Shown: in pieces, positions 52,995 through 62,076 of the stretch | Layout of the letters: each line of letters opens with the position of its first letter | Numbering within the stretch: position 1 is the first letter of the stretch | Assembly: GCF_000373625.1 (NCBI RefSeq) | Contig: NZ_KB891993.1 | Coordinates: 868,001-932,000, forward strand | Length of the DNA: 64,000 nt | Source: Streptomyces sp. LaPpAH-108 | GTDB taxonomy: Bacteria; Actinomycetota; Actinomycetes; Streptomycetales; Streptomycetaceae | Direction: 5' to 3' | Program-made: the position numbers and the translations under genes | Notes under the pieces: generated by a model | The model's input: the letters and a program-made list of their open reading frames with translations, nothing else | Told to the model about the DNA's origin: nothing | The model's database searches: none

Positions 52995-53588
52995 GCAAAT
53001 ATCCCTCCTCGGACGGGCGGCCCGAGGGTCCGGCCGCCGGGCTCACCGGTCCGGGCTCCCCGGATCAGGTGGGATGATGCCCAGCGGAAGCGATCCATAA
53101 CGCCGCATCCGGCCTCGTCGCCCGTTATTCTGTCGTGGTGTCCTGCGGCACATTCACTGGGCATACCGCAGCACGCACCTTCGGGTGCCCAGATCGTCTC
53201 GTGAAAAACGCCGACGACATTCGGCCGACCGCGTGACACGCGGAGCACGAGGTCAGCGGCGCGGACCGCCCGGGAAATCGGGAGGAATACCGCAGATTCC
53301 CGGCCGGATATCCGCTTGTTCCGATCACCGGAATCCATTAGCCGAAACACCACCTGAACACGTGTCGTATAAACTTCGCGAAGAAGGCCGAAGGTTGGCG
53401 CCCCGGTATCGGTTTCCGACGCGTTCCCACCGTGTTCCCGCCGTCAGGTGACGGACGACGGGCCTCAGCCACACCCGCGTCCACCGCTCCGGGCCCCCAT
53501 CTCCCAGGCCGCCCACCTGTGAGCAGACAGCGCCGTCCGCCCTACCCTCCTCGCGCCGCCGCGCCTGTCGAACGAGAGGCGACCCACC
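52995..53588. other. 594-bp gap without a clear gene
   Basis: A stretch between divergent genes with somewhat lower G+C between 53100 and 53400. A 67-codon bottom-strand frame at 53125-53328 is present but has no family or good start. It likely carries promoters for both flanking genes; no strong dyad was found. Confidence 0.4.
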
Positions 53589-54173
53589 ATGCCGCTGCAC
53601 GTTCCCCCTGCCCCCGCGCCCGCACTGCGCACCGTCCTCACGGCCCTCGGTTCCCCCACCGCGGTACGTGAGGCCCGCACCCCCTCCCTGCGCGCAGCCC
53701 AGGGACCTGTCACCCCCGAACTCCCGCTTGCCGTGCACGTGTTGGACCACGCCACCGACCCGGGTCCGGCCGCGACCCGGCTGGCCGGCTGGCGCTTCCT
53801 GATCCGCTCAGGCGACCACGCCGTGGCCGCCGCGGACACCATGCTGACCCCCGACGGCTGGGCCTTCTCGCGCTTCTTCGAGGGCCCCTACCTGCCGTCG
53901 ACCGAACGCGCGCTCCAGCAGGCGGAGACCCTGCAACAGCCGTACCAGCCACGCCTGTTGTCCGTGCCCGGCCTCTACATGCTCACCCTGTGGCTGCACG
54001 GCGACATCGCGGCCGACCCGGCCGAGGGCCTTCCGGCCGCCGACGATCTGCTGATCCCGCTCGCCCCGGCCCCGCCGGGCATCTCCGCCCATCGGCCGCA
54101 CCGGGTCTCGGAGTTGCTGCCCGTCCTGACCCTCCGGGCGAACCACGTCCCGCTGCTCGGCTCCCCCGCCTGA
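53589..54173 (+). CDS. Hypothetical protein
   Basis: A 194-residue protein without a recognised family. It looks globular and neutral (TRLAGWRFLIRSGDHAVAAADTMLTPDGWAFSRFFEGPYLPSTERALQQAETL, GLYMLTLWLHGD). No signal peptide. Ends before a strong terminator. Codon use is typical. Confidence 0.65.
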   Translation: MPLHVPPAPAPALRTVLTALGSPTAVREARTPSLRAAQGPVTPELPLAVHVLDHATDPGPAATRLAGWRFLIRSGDHAVAAADTMLTPDGWAFSRFFEGPYLPSTERALQQAETLQQPYQPRLLSVPGLYMLTLWLHGDIAADPAEGLPAADDLLIPLAPAPPGISAHRPHRVSELLPVLTLRANHVPLLGSPA

Positions 54174-54195
54174 CCCGGCCGGAGCAGAAACCGCC

Positions 54196-54228
54196 GTACC
54201 CCGCTTCCGCGCGCCGGAAGCGGGGTAC
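54196..54228. terminator. Strong hairpin terminator
   Basis: Perfect 14-bp arms GTACCCCGCTTCCG (54196-54209) and its complement (54215-54228), 5-nt loop, 22 bp past the upstream stop. Confidence 0.8.
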
Positions 54229-54474
54229 GAGTGTCTGCGGGCCGACGCCACGACCCGCAGGGAGCCCCCGGATCATCCCGGACCGCCCATGTGGACCATG
54301 CGGACTAGCCCCTTCCGGTGACTGCGAACCACCCAAAATGACAGTGCAGTTGGATTGAACCGTCCGCGTGGGTGACACGTCATCAACCTGTGAGAAGCGG
54401 TGCCGCGAAATCCCTGCGGAACGACCTCCGTGGGGCAACACTGGGTTCCGACCGACTCATTACGGGGGACGGAC

Positions 54475-54711
54475 ATGACCACGACAGAGCGAGAGATCCC
54501 ACCCATGTGCCAGCACCAGCCGCCGTGCCCGCCAGCCGAGTCCGCCGCCCGCGAGTCCGCCCGCCTCGTGGCGCACCACCCGGAGCAGGGATGGAGTCTG
54601 CTGTGCAACGGCGTCCTGCTGTTCGAGGACACCGGTGAGCTGCTGCCCGACGGCCGGGTGATCGCGCCGCACCGCCCGCTCGGCGCGGACCATGTGATGA
54701 CCGCCGCCTGA
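54475..54711 (+). CDS. DUF5999 small protein
   Basis: A 78-residue protein of DUF5999, a family restricted to actinobacteria. MCQHQPPCPP (with Cys/His that may bind metal), ESARLVAHHPEQGWSLLCNGVLLFEDTGELLPDG are the conserved parts. ATG at 54475 follows GGGGGAC; ATG at 54505 (MCQHQ) is the alternative usual start. Function unknown. Confidence 0.8.
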   Translation: MTTTEREIPPMCQHQPPCPPAESAARESARLVAHHPEQGWSLLCNGVLLFEDTGELLPDGRVIAPHRPLGADHVMTAA

Positions 54712-54974
54712 GCGGCACACCGAGCACCACCCGGGAGCCCGGCGGGGCGCCCGGCGATCCGAGGGGCCGGACGCACACAGACCAAGGTGCGCACCGGCCC
54801 CGACGCATGTCCGGGACCGGAACGCGACCCGACGGCCGGGCTCCCCTCTCGCCACCCCTCCCCGTCAGGGACCTGTCAGAGACACCCCGTCGGCTGGTCG
54901 GATCGCCCCGGTGGAGGTGGGATGGAAGGAGAGCCCCGCGCGCGGGGAGAGCCGTCACGAGGAACGGTGCTGTG

Positions 54975-55505
54975 ATGCCGGGTTACGACGCCTCCGTCAC
55001 CACCCGCGTGGTGGCCGGCGTGAGCGGGTCCTTGGGCAGTGTCGCGGCCCTGCGCCAGGCCACCGCGCTGGCCCGCCGACTGGGCGCCGAGCTGTGGCCC
55101 GCGCTCGCCTGGGAGCCGCCCGGCGGAGAACCGACCGCGCGCCGCGCACTCGTCCACGACCCGCTCCTGGAGGAGTGGCAGCGGCTGGCCGAACAGCGAC
55201 TGGTCTCGGTCCTGGAAGAGGTCTTCGGACAGACAGGTCCCGGCTTCCCGCTGCACCCCGTCATCATCCGGGGCTCACCGGGCCGCGCGCTGGTGACCGT
55301 GGCGGACCGCGAGAGCGACCTGCTCGTCGTCGGCGCCGGGCGGCGCAAGCTGCGCCACCCCTTCTCCGGCCGGGTCTCCCGGCACTGCCTCGCCCACGCC
55401 CACTGCCCGGTCCTCGCCGTACCCCCCTCCCCACTGGAGTCCCAACTGGTCGCCGTCCACCGCCGCAACGCCTGGCACCTACGCATCGACACCCGCGAAC
55501 TGTGA
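54975..55505 (+). CDS. Universal stress protein (UspA-type)
   Basis: A 176-residue UspA-fold protein (TTRVVAGVSGSLGSVAALRQATALARRLGAELWPALAWE). The ATP loop GAGRRKLRHPFSGRVSRHCLAHAHCPVLAVP fits the G-2x-G-9x-G(S/T) pattern only loosely, so nucleotide binding is probable, not certain. GAGGAA lies 10 nt upstream of the ATG, a GTG lies one codon before. Precedes the KimA-like gene by 403 bp. Confidence 0.85.
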   Translation: MPGYDASVTTRVVAGVSGSLGSVAALRQATALARRLGAELWPALAWEPPGGEPTARRALVHDPLLEEWQRLAEQRLVSVLEEVFGQTGPGFPLHPVIIRGSPGRALVTVADRESDLLVVGAGRRKLRHPFSGRVSRHCLAHAHCPVLAVPPSPLESQLVAVHRRNAWHLRIDTREL

Positions 55506-55908
55506 CGCCGACCCGCACGGGGACGGCGTACTCCCCTTCCGCCACGCCCCCTCCCCCTCCGTACACCCACCGGCTGCGGACCCGCCCCGCCCAAGGCAGC
55601 ATGGAATTTGTCGTACGAGACGCGTACGACACGCATGGACGACCTAGCCAGAGATGACGCTCGGTATCTGACCCGGGAGCGCGTCCCGCCTCTCCCCCGA
55701 CCCCTGTCCGTCGTGCCCCGGTAGGCTCCGGGCCTCCACTTTTGCTGCTTCGCCACCACCAGTCGGGCCATTCTTAACGCAAGATTGACGCCCTCGGCTC
55801 CGGCAGGGCATGGGCCCTGGCGTCACTCTCCGCTTACGCTGGTGCCGCCGTCCGCGTGATGGCCGCAGAGAGCCGCAGAGAGCTGAGCCGCACCCCAGGA
55901 GCACGCCG
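55506..55908. promoter_or_regulatory. Upstream region of the KimA-like permease
   Basis: The 403-bp gap holds an inverted repeat TGTCGTACG-AGACG-CGTACGACA (55609-55631) and a direct repeat TTAACGC/TTGACGC (55774-55780, 55785-55791) at 11-bp spacing, which also supplies a -35 TTGACG. The 11-bp spacing is that of OmpR-type (KdpE, PhoP) boxes. No classical c-di-AMP riboswitch was seen by eye. Confidence 0.45.
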
Positions 55909-57861
55909 ATGGCCACGACCGAGCACCCTCCCAGTCGCCTGCGCGCCTGGATGCTTGAGGGGCTGTCCGACATGGGCAGGAGCGGCGGCCTGACCGGACC
56001 CCATGCCGAGCCGGAACCCCCGCACAAGGGGCAGCGCTGGTGGCGGGTGATGTGCCTGACCGGAGTCGACTACTTCTCCACCCTCGGCTACCAGCCGGGC
56101 ATCGCGGCCCTGGCCGCCGGACTCCTCTCCCCGCTCGCGACCGTGGTCCTCGTCATCGTCACGCTGGCGGGAGCGCTCCCGGTGTACCGGCGGGTCGCGC
56201 AGGAGAGCCCGCACGGCGAGGGCTCGATCGCGATGCTGGAGCGGCTGCTCTCGTTCTGGAAGGGCAAGCTGTTCGTCCTGACCCTCCTCGGCTTCGCGGC
56301 CACGGACTTCCTGATCACCATCACCCTGTCCGCCGCCGACGCCTCGACCCACCTGGTGGAGAACCCGCATCTGACGAGCCTGCTCCAGGGCCATCAGATG
56401 CTGATCACCCTGCTGCTCGTGGCGCTGCTCGGCGCGGTGTTCCTCAAGGGCTTCCTGGAGGCGATCGGTGTCGCCGTCGCCCTGGTCGGCATCTATCTCG
56501 GGCTGAACGTGGTCGTGGTGATCGCGGGCCTGTGGCACGTCCTGACCGCCGAGCACGTGGTGACCGACTGGACCACCGCGCTGACCGCGCAGCACGGCAG
56601 CGTCTTCATGATGATCGGCGTCGCCCTGATCGTCTTCCCGAAGCTCGCCCTCGGCCTGTCCGGCTTCGAGACCGGTGTGGCCGTGATGCCGCACGTCAAG
56701 GGCGACGAGGGCGACACCGAGGAACGGCCGACCGGCCGCATCCGGGACACCAAGAAGCTGCTCACCACAGCCGCCGTGATCATGAGCTGCTTCCTCATCA
56801 CCACCAGCCTCATCACCACGCTGCTGATCCCGGCACAGGAGTTCAAGGCGGGCGGCAAGGCGAACGGCCGCGCCCTCGCGTATCTGGCGCACGAGTACCT
56901 GGGCAACATCTTCGGCACGGTGTACGACGTCTCGACCATCGCGATCCTGTGGTTCGCGGGCGCCTCCGCCATGGCGGGCCTGCTCAACCTGATGCCGCGC
57001 TATCTCCCCCGCTACGGCATGGCCCCGCACTGGGCGCGCGCCGTCCGCCCGATGGTCATCGTCTTCATCCTGATCGCCTTCCTGGTCACCTGGCTCTTCG
57101 ACGCCAACGTGGACAAGCAGGGCAGCGCCTACGCCACCGGTGTGCTGGTGCTGATCAGCTCGGCCGCCATCGCGGTGACCATCGCCGCGCACAAGGCGAA
57201 GGAGCGCGGCTGGACGATCGCGTTCGCGGTCATCTCCGCGGTGTTCCTCTACACGACCGTCGTGAACGTCATCGAGCGCCCGGACGGTGTGAAGATCGGC
57301 GCCTGCTTCATCGCGGGCATCATGCTGGTCTCGCTGCTGTCCCGGCTGGCCCGCGCCTTCGAGCTGCGCGTGACCAGCGTGACGATGGACCCGATGGCGG
57401 AACGATTCATCAGGGACATGGCCAGCCGGAAGATCCGGTTCATCGCGAACGAGCCCGACCAGCGCGACCAGGCCGAGTACCGCGACAAGATCGAGCAGAT
57501 CCGGGCCGACAACGACATGCCCGAGCAGGAGGACTTCGTCTTCGTCGAGGTCAAGGTGTCCGACCCCTCGGAGTTCGAGTCCTGCCTCACCGTGCACGGC
57601 GAGGTCCTGCACAACCGCTACCGGGTGCTGACCGTCGAGTCCGCCTCGATCCCCAACGGCCTGGCCGCGCTGCTCCTCCATGTGCGCGACATGACGGGCC
57701 GTACCCCGCACATCTTCTTCGAGTGGACGGAGGGCAACCCGTTCGCCAACTTCCTGCGCTTCTTCCTCTTCGGACAGGGCGAGGTCGCCCCCGTCACCCG
57801 TGAGGTCCTGCGCGAGGCGGAGCCGAACCGGGCCCGCCGCCCGCGCGTCCACACGGGCTGA
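55909..57861 (+). CDS. APC-superfamily permease, KimA-like
   Basis: A 650-residue permease: about 45 cytoplasmic residues, twelve membrane helices to about 485, then a soluble domain. Signature segments are [40 protein letters not shown] and [10 protein letters not shown]. The architecture and cytoplasmic tail resemble the Bacillus potassium importer KimA, and the substrate is thought to be potassium. AGGAGC precedes the ATG by 7 nt, after a CCGCAGAGAG direct repeat. A close paralog lies at the left edge. The 11-bp direct repeat upstream would suit an OmpR-type regulator. Confidence 0.87.
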   Translation: MATTEHPPSRLRAWMLEGLSDMGRSGGLTGPHAEPEPPHKGQRWWRVMCLTGVDYFSTLGYQPGIAALAAGLLSPLATVVLVIVTLAGALPVYRRVAQESPHGEGSIAMLERLLSFWKGKLFVLTLLGFAATDFLITITLSAADASTHLVENPHLTSLLQGHQMLITLLLVALLGAVFLKGFLEAIGVAVALVGIYLGLNVVVVIAGLWHVLTAEHVVTDWTTALTAQHGSVFMMIGVALIVFPKLALGLSGFETGVAVMPHVKGDEGDTEERPTGRIRDTKKLLTTAAVIMSCFLITTSLITTLLIPAQEFKAGGKANGRALAYLAHEYLGNIFGTVYDVSTIAILWFAGASAMAGLLNLMPRYLPRYGMAPHWARAVRPMVIVFILIAFLVTWLFDANVDKQGSAYATGVLVLISSAAIAVTIAAHKAKERGWTIAFAVISAVFLYTTVVNVIERPDGVKIGACFIAGIMLVSLLSRLARAFELRVTSVTMDPMAERFIRDMASRKIRFIANEPDQRDQAEYRDKIEQIRADNDMPEQEDFVFVEVKVSDPSEFESCLTVHGEVLHNRYRVLTVESASIPNGLAALLLHVRDMTGRTPHIFFEWTEGNPFANFLRFFLFGQGEVAPVTREVLREAEPNRARRPRVHTG

Positions 57862-57971
57862 GGCTCCCCGCGCGGCAAGCCCCTCTCCTCGTCCACTCGG
57901 ACCACGGCGCGTGACACGCGAAACCGGACCCGTGTGCCCCGTTCCCGACCTCTGGATTTATGGTGACGAAC

Positions 57972-58367
57972 ATGCAGTCATACACCATCGGCCAGGCGGC
58001 GCGGCTGCTCGGCGTGAGCCCCGACACCGCACGACGCTGGGCCGACGCCGGCCGCATGGCCACGCACCGCGACGAGTCCGGACGCCGCTTGATCGCGGGC
58101 AAGGACCTCGCGGCCTTCTCGGTCGAGCTGGCCCAGACGGGCGCCGCCGAGGAGGAGACCTCCTACACCTCGGTCCGCAATGCCTTCCCCGGCATCGTCA
58201 CCGCCATCAAGCTGGGCGACGTCGCCGCCCAGGTGGAGATCCAGGCGGGCCCGCACCGGCTGGTCTCCCTGCTCACCCGGGAGGCGGTGGACGAACTCGG
58301 CCTGGAGGTCGGCATGGAGGCCACCGCACGCGTGAAGTCCACGAATGTCCACATTGACCGCATCTGA
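57972..58367 (+). CDS. HTH-TOBE molybdate-responsive regulator
   Basis: A 131-residue protein with an N-terminal MerR/excisionase-like HTH (SYTIGQAARLLGVSPDTARRWADAGRMATHRDESGRRLIAGKDL) and a C-terminal molbindin (Mop/TOBE) domain (SVRNAFPGIVTAIKLGDVAAQVEIQAGPHRLVSLLTREAVDELGLEVGMEATARVKSTNVHI). This pairs DNA binding with molybdate binding as in ModE. A leaderless ATG is likely: TATGGT (57959-57964) is 7 nt upstream; ATG at 57960 is the alternative. It probably regulates the nearby mod genes. Confidence 0.85.
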   Translation: MQSYTIGQAARLLGVSPDTARRWADAGRMATHRDESGRRLIAGKDLAAFSVELAQTGAAEEETSYTSVRNAFPGIVTAIKLGDVAAQVEIQAGPHRLVSLLTREAVDELGLEVGMEATARVKSTNVHIDRI

Positions 58368-58408
58368 GCTTTTATCGGCATCTGGCCATAAACATGGCTT
58401 TACGCGAA

Positions 58409-58446
58409 TTTCCGGACCGGACGAAAAGCGACTTTCGGGCCGGAAA
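58409..58446. terminator. Compound hairpin between convergent genes
   Basis: TTTCCGG (58409-58415) pairs with CCGGAAA (58440-58446), with an inner stem CGAAA/TTTCG, in an A/T-rich stretch between the HTH-TOBE gene and the Mo-binding gene. A smaller GCCAT/ATGGC dyad lies just before it. Confidence 0.6.
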
Positions 58447-58532
58447 TCGATGAAAGAAATCTCACAGACCGGACATTGACGGCCCAGCCGTCCAGAACGT
58501 CACCAACGCCCCCGGAGCGTCGTTCGCGCAGC

Positions 58533-59009
58533 TCAGGAAGCCGCCACCGACGCGACCGGTGCGGGCGTGCCGAAGTGGTAGCTCCCGTCCACCCGGACCA
58601 CCCTGATCCCGCTGATGTGCCGAGCGCCGCAGCGATCCTGGGGCAGCACCAATTGCGGACCCGCCGCGTCCAGCGAGGCACCGTCGATCGTGACCCCGAG
58701 AAGTACCGGAGCGTGTGCGAAATCGGGGTCGATCTCGGCCCATGACAACACTGCGTGATGCCCGTCCGTCCCTGTCACCGCAATGAGAAAGCGGAGTCGG
58801 TCCTTGCGCCGGGCCGGGTCGAAATGAGGGCCCGCGTCGGTGAGCACGTCGTAAAGGCGCGGCCCCGAAAAACGGTGCCGCTGAATGCCGCTCGTGGCGC
58901 ATTCGAACGTCACGTCCGCCCCGTACTGCGGCCAGCCCAGCAGGTCCCGCACGGTCAGCCGGGCGGGTCTGGCCAGGTCACCGGTCATGACCCATTGCGC
59001 GAGTGACAC
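58533..59009 (-). CDS. Stand-alone sulfite-oxidase-type molybdopterin domain
   Basis: A 158-residue protein covering only the molybdopterin-binding core of the sulfite-oxidase family. The family cysteine segment is FECATSGIQRHRFSGPRL; then LSWAEIDPDFAHAPVLLGVTIDG and LVLPQDRCGARHISGIRVVRV. Full enzymes are 300 residues or more and have a dimer domain; this one ends early, so it may be an accessory or a degraded gene. GTG at 59009 is preferred, ATG at 58988 possible. Divergent from modA. Confidence 0.7.
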   Translation of the reverse strand: MSLAQWVMTGDLARPARLTVRDLLGWPQYGADVTFECATSGIQRHRFSGPRLYDVLTDAGPHFDPARRKDRLRFLIAVTGTDGHHAVLSWAEIDPDFAHAPVLLGVTIDGASLDAAGPQLVLPQDRCGARHISGIRVVRVDGSYHFGTPAPVASVAAS

Positions 59010-59123
59010 CCTGCGACCACCTCCCAGGAATACGTACCCGTAAGACGGTGGCGCACAAACGCATATGCCAGCCCCAGGTAACAACTTGGCCGCTCATGCA
59101 ATGTGACAGATGGTCTACCACCT

Positions 59124-59142
59124 GCAATTGCGGCAGTATCAT
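59124..59142 (+). promoter_or_regulatory. mod promoter with palindrome
   Basis: TATCAT (59137-59142) is the -10 of a leaderless transcript starting at 59149, and the palindrome GCAATTGC (59124-59131) lies just before it, a good place for an Mo-responsive repressor. Confidence 0.5.
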
Positions 59143-59148
59143 CGCCGC

Positions 59149-59208
59149 ATGGCCGATCTCCGGCCGTGGAAGAGCACAAATGGCTGTTCCACTGATCGTG
59201 AGGAGTAG
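59149..59208 (+). CDS. Leaderless 19-codon upstream ORF coupled to modA
   Basis: ATG at 59149 opens MADLRPWKSTNGCSTDREE and ends in TAG at 59208. The ATG is 6 nt after the TATCAT -10, so the transcript would start with it. The modA ribosome-binding site GAGGAG is formed by its last two codons, and its stop is 4 bp before the modA GTG, so translation of the peptide should open or set modA translation. Confidence 0.55.
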   Translation: MADLRPWKSTNGCSTDREE

Positions 59209-59212
59209 AACC

Positions 59213-60043
59213 GTGATGACCCGTTCCGTACGCCGGACCCGCCGGATGCTGCCGCTGGCCGGTGTGGGAGTTGCCGCCCTGCTGGCGCTCAGCGCGTGCT
59301 CCTCCTCCGACGGGTCCACGCCTGCCAAGGCGGACTCGTCGGACTCCGCTTCGGCGAGCCCGAAGCTGAAGGGCGATGTCACCGTGTTCGCGGCGGCCTC
59401 CCTCAAGGAGACCTTCACGACGCTCGGCAAGGAGTTCGAGAAGCAGCACCCGGGTACGAAGGTCGAGTTCAACTTCGGCGGCAGTGACACCCTCGCCGCG
59501 AGCATCACCAGCGGTGCCCCGGCCGACGTCTTCGCCGCCGCCAGCCCGAAGACCATGCAGATCGTCACCGACAAGAAGGACGCCGTGGGCACCCCGGCCA
59601 CCTTCGTGCGCAACCAGCTGGAGATCGCGACCCTGCCGGGCAACCCCGACAAGATCGAATCCCTGAAGGACCTGACCGACCCCAAGCTCAAGGTCGTCCT
59701 GTGCGACAAGACGGTGCCCTGTGGCGCCGCCGCCCAGAAGGTCCTGGACGCCAACCACCTCAAGGTCACCCCGGTCTCCTACGAGCAGGACGTCAAGTCC
59801 GCGCTCAACAAGGTCCAGCTGAAGGAGGCCGACGCCTCCCTCGTCTACAAGACCGACGTCAAGGCCGCCCAGGGCAAGGTCGCGGGCGTGGAGTTCGCCG
59901 AGTCCAAGGACGCGATCAACGACTACCCGATCGCCCTGCTGAAGAACTCGGACAACGCCGAGACCGCCAAGGCGTTCATCGCCCTGGTCCAGTCGCCCGA
60001 GGGCCAGAAGGTGCTGACCCAGGCCGGCTTCCTCAAGCCGTGA
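59213..60043 (+). CDS. modA: Molybdate ABC transporter substrate-binding lipoprotein
   Basis: A 276-residue molybdate-binding protein. Signal peptide with lipobox LSAC (C29), Ser-rich linker, then the ModA core VTVFAAASLKETFTTLGKEFEKQHPGTKVEFNFGGSDTLAASITSGAPADVFAAAS, where the serines bind the oxyanion. It delivers molybdate to ModB. The start is GTG at 59213 (GAGGAG 7 nt upstream); ATG at 59216 is adjacent. The TGA overlaps the modB GTG by four bases. Regulation by Mo is implied by the HTH-TOBE gene upstream. Confidence 0.95.
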   Translation: MMTRSVRRTRRMLPLAGVGVAALLALSACSSSDGSTPAKADSSDSASASPKLKGDVTVFAAASLKETFTTLGKEFEKQHPGTKVEFNFGGSDTLAASITSGAPADVFAAASPKTMQIVTDKKDAVGTPATFVRNQLEIATLPGNPDKIESLKDLTDPKLKVVLCDKTVPCGAAAQKVLDANHLKVTPVSYEQDVKSALNKVQLKEADASLVYKTDVKAAQGKVAGVEFAESKDAINDYPIALLKNSDNAETAKAFIALVQSPEGQKVLTQAGFLKP

Positions 60044-60894
60044 CCGCACTCGACGGCACCGGCGCCGCGGCTCCCCGCAAGGGAGGGCCGCGGCGCCCCC
60101 GCGTCCGCGCGCATCGGCGCGGTGTCCCGCTCCCGCTGCTGGTGCCGGGCCTCGTGGCGATCGCGTTCCTGCTGGTGCCCCTCCTCGCGCTGCTCGTGCG
60201 CGCTCCCTGGAAGAGCCTGCCCGACCAGCTGACCAGCCCCGAGGTGTGGCAGGCGCTCCAGTTGTCCCTGATCAGTGCGACGGCCGCCACCGCGGTGAGC
60301 CTCGTCCTCGGGGTGCCGCTGGCCTGGATCCTCGCGCGCACCGAGTTCCCCGGCCGGGGCTTCCTGCGCGCGCTGGTGACGCTGCCGCTGGTGCTGCCGC
60401 CGGTCGTCGGCGGTGTGGCCCTGCTGCTCGCCCTCGGGCGCAACGGCGTCGTCGGCAAGTGGCTCGACTCCTGGTTCGGGATCACCCTGCCGTTCACCAC
60501 CACCGGTGTGATCATCGCGGAGGCGTTCGTCGCGATGCCCTTCCTGGTCATCAGCGTCGAGGGCACCCTGCGCGCGGCCGACCCGCGCTTCGAGGAGGCG
60601 GCCACCACGCTCGGCGCGTCCCGCTTCACCGCGTTCCGCCGGGTCACCCTGCCGCTGATCGCGCCCGGCATCGCCGCCGGTGCCGTCCTGGCCTGGGCGC
60701 GCGCGCTCGGCGAGTTCGGCGCGACGATCACCTTCGCGGGCAACTTCCCCGGCCGTACCCAGACCATGCCGCTCGCGGTCTACCTCGCCCTGCAGAACGA
60801 CCCCGAGGCCGCGATCTCCCTCAGCCTGATCCTGCTGGCCGTGTCCATCGCGGTCCTGGCGGGGCTGCGGGACCGGTGGATGACAGGAGCGTGA
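60040..60894 (+). CDS. modB: Molybdate ABC transporter permease
   Basis: A 284-residue inner-membrane permease with about six helices and the coupling-helix EAA motif (EEAATTLGASRFTAFRRVTLPLIAPGI). It forms the channel of the ModBC importer. The GTG overlaps the modA stop, and its own stop overlaps or adjoins modC starts. The N-terminal 35 residues are basic. Confidence 0.95.
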   Translation: MTALDGTGAAAPRKGGPRRPRVRAHRRGVPLPLLVPGLVAIAFLLVPLLALLVRAPWKSLPDQLTSPEVWQALQLSLISATAATAVSLVLGVPLAWILARTEFPGRGFLRALVTLPLVLPPVVGGVALLLALGRNGVVGKWLDSWFGITLPFTTTGVIIAEAFVAMPFLVISVEGTLRAADPRFEEAATTLGASRFTAFRRVTLPLIAPGIAAGAVLAWARALGEFGATITFAGNFPGRTQTMPLAVYLALQNDPEAAISLSLILLAVSIAVLAGLRDRWMTGA

Positions 60895-60953
60895 CGGTGC
60901 CGCGAGGATGGAAGTCGCCCCCCGCGCGCGTACCGACGAAGGACAGTTCCTGG

Positions 60954-62048
60954 ATGACCGAGACCAACACGCCCCGTACCGGCGTGAGCGACGTGGCGGC
61001 CAGGGGCGAGCAGGGCCTGGACGCCCGGCTCGTCGTGGACCGGGGCACCTTCCGCCTCGATGTGTCCCTGCGCGCCGCTCCCGGTGACGTGGTGGCGCTG
61101 CTCGGGCCCAACGGCGCGGGCAAGACCACCGCGCTGCGGGCGCTCGCGGGCCTGATCCCGCTGACCGAGGGGCAGCTGCTCCTGGACGGCGCCCGGCTGG
61201 AGCGCACCCCGCCGGAGTCGCGCCCGGTCGGCGTGGTCTTCCAGGACTATCTGCTCTTCCCGCATCTGTCCGCCCTGGACAACGTGGCGTTCGGACCGCG
61301 CTGTCACGGTGTGGGCAAGGCGGAGGCGCGCGCTCAGGCCGCGGTCTGGCTGGACCGGCTGGGGCTCGCCGACCACATGAACGCCAAGCCCCGGCGGCTC
61401 TCCGGCGGCCAGGCCCAGCGCGTCGCCGTGGCGCGGGCGCTGGCCACCCAGCCGCGCCTGCTGCTGCTCGACGAACCGCTGGCCGCCCTGGACGCGCGCA
61501 CCCGTCTGGAGGTCCGCTCCCAACTGCGGCGCCATCTCGCGGAGTTCGAGGCCGTCGCCGTCCTGGTCACGCACGATCCGCTGGACGCCATGGTGCTCGC
61601 CGACCGTCTGGTGGTCGTGGAGCACGGCCGTGTGGTGCAGGAGGGCAGCCCCACGGAGATCGCCCGCCATCCGCGCACGGACTACATCGCCCAGCTCGTC
61701 GGCCTCAACCTCTACCGGGGCACCGCCGACGGGCACACCGTACGGCTGGACGCCGGGCCGGAGGTCACGACCACGGAGGAGCTGACCGGACCGGTCTTCG
61801 TCGCGTTCCCGCCGGTCGCGGTGACCCTGTTCCGGGACCGGCCGACCGGGGCCAGCGCCCGCAACCTGTGGCGCTGCCAGGTCGTCGGCCTGGAGTCCCA
61901 CGGCGACCAGATCCGCGCCGATCTGACGGGTGACCTGTCGCTCGCTGCCGACCTCACCACGGCCGCGGCGGCGGAACTGGACCTTCACCCGGGCGCCGCG
62001 GTCTGGGCGACCGTCAAGGCGACGCAGACGCACGCTTACCCAGAGTGA
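60954..62048 (+). CDS. modC: Molybdate ABC transporter ATPase with TOBE domain
   Basis: A 364-residue ABC ATPase. Walker A GPNGAGKTT (51-59), Q-loop FQDYLLFPHL, signature LSGGQAQRVAVARAL, Walker B LLLLDEP and H-loop VTHDPLD are intact. The C-terminal 70 residues form a TOBE/Mop regulatory domain (GPVFVAFPPVAVTLF, then VWATVKATQTHAYP). ATG at 60954 follows GAAGGA by 9 nt; GTG at 60891 would couple to modB by a GTGA overlap and cannot be excluded. Confidence 0.93.
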   Translation: MTETNTPRTGVSDVAARGEQGLDARLVVDRGTFRLDVSLRAAPGDVVALLGPNGAGKTTALRALAGLIPLTEGQLLLDGARLERTPPESRPVGVVFQDYLLFPHLSALDNVAFGPRCHGVGKAEARAQAAVWLDRLGLADHMNAKPRRLSGGQAQRVAVARALATQPRLLLLDEPLAALDARTRLEVRSQLRRHLAEFEAVAVLVTHDPLDAMVLADRLVVVEHGRVVQEGSPTEIARHPRTDYIAQLVGLNLYRGTADGHTVRLDAGPEVTTTEELTGPVFVAFPPVAVTLFRDRPTGASARNLWRCQVVGLESHGDQIRADLTGDLSLAADLTTAAAAELDLHPGAAVWATVKATQTHAYPE

Positions 62049-62076
62049 GTGTGTGGACCCATTACGGTGGGGCGCC

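Noticed and set aside
53125..53328. A 67-codon bottom-strand ORF
   Set aside because: No family, no clear start signal and weak codon bias; left as part of the gap.
55506..55908. c-di-AMP (ydaO-type) riboswitch upstream of the permease
   Set aside because: The conserved GGGG-AAUCC-type core blocks and pseudo-symmetric helices could not be found by eye; a covariance search would be decisive.
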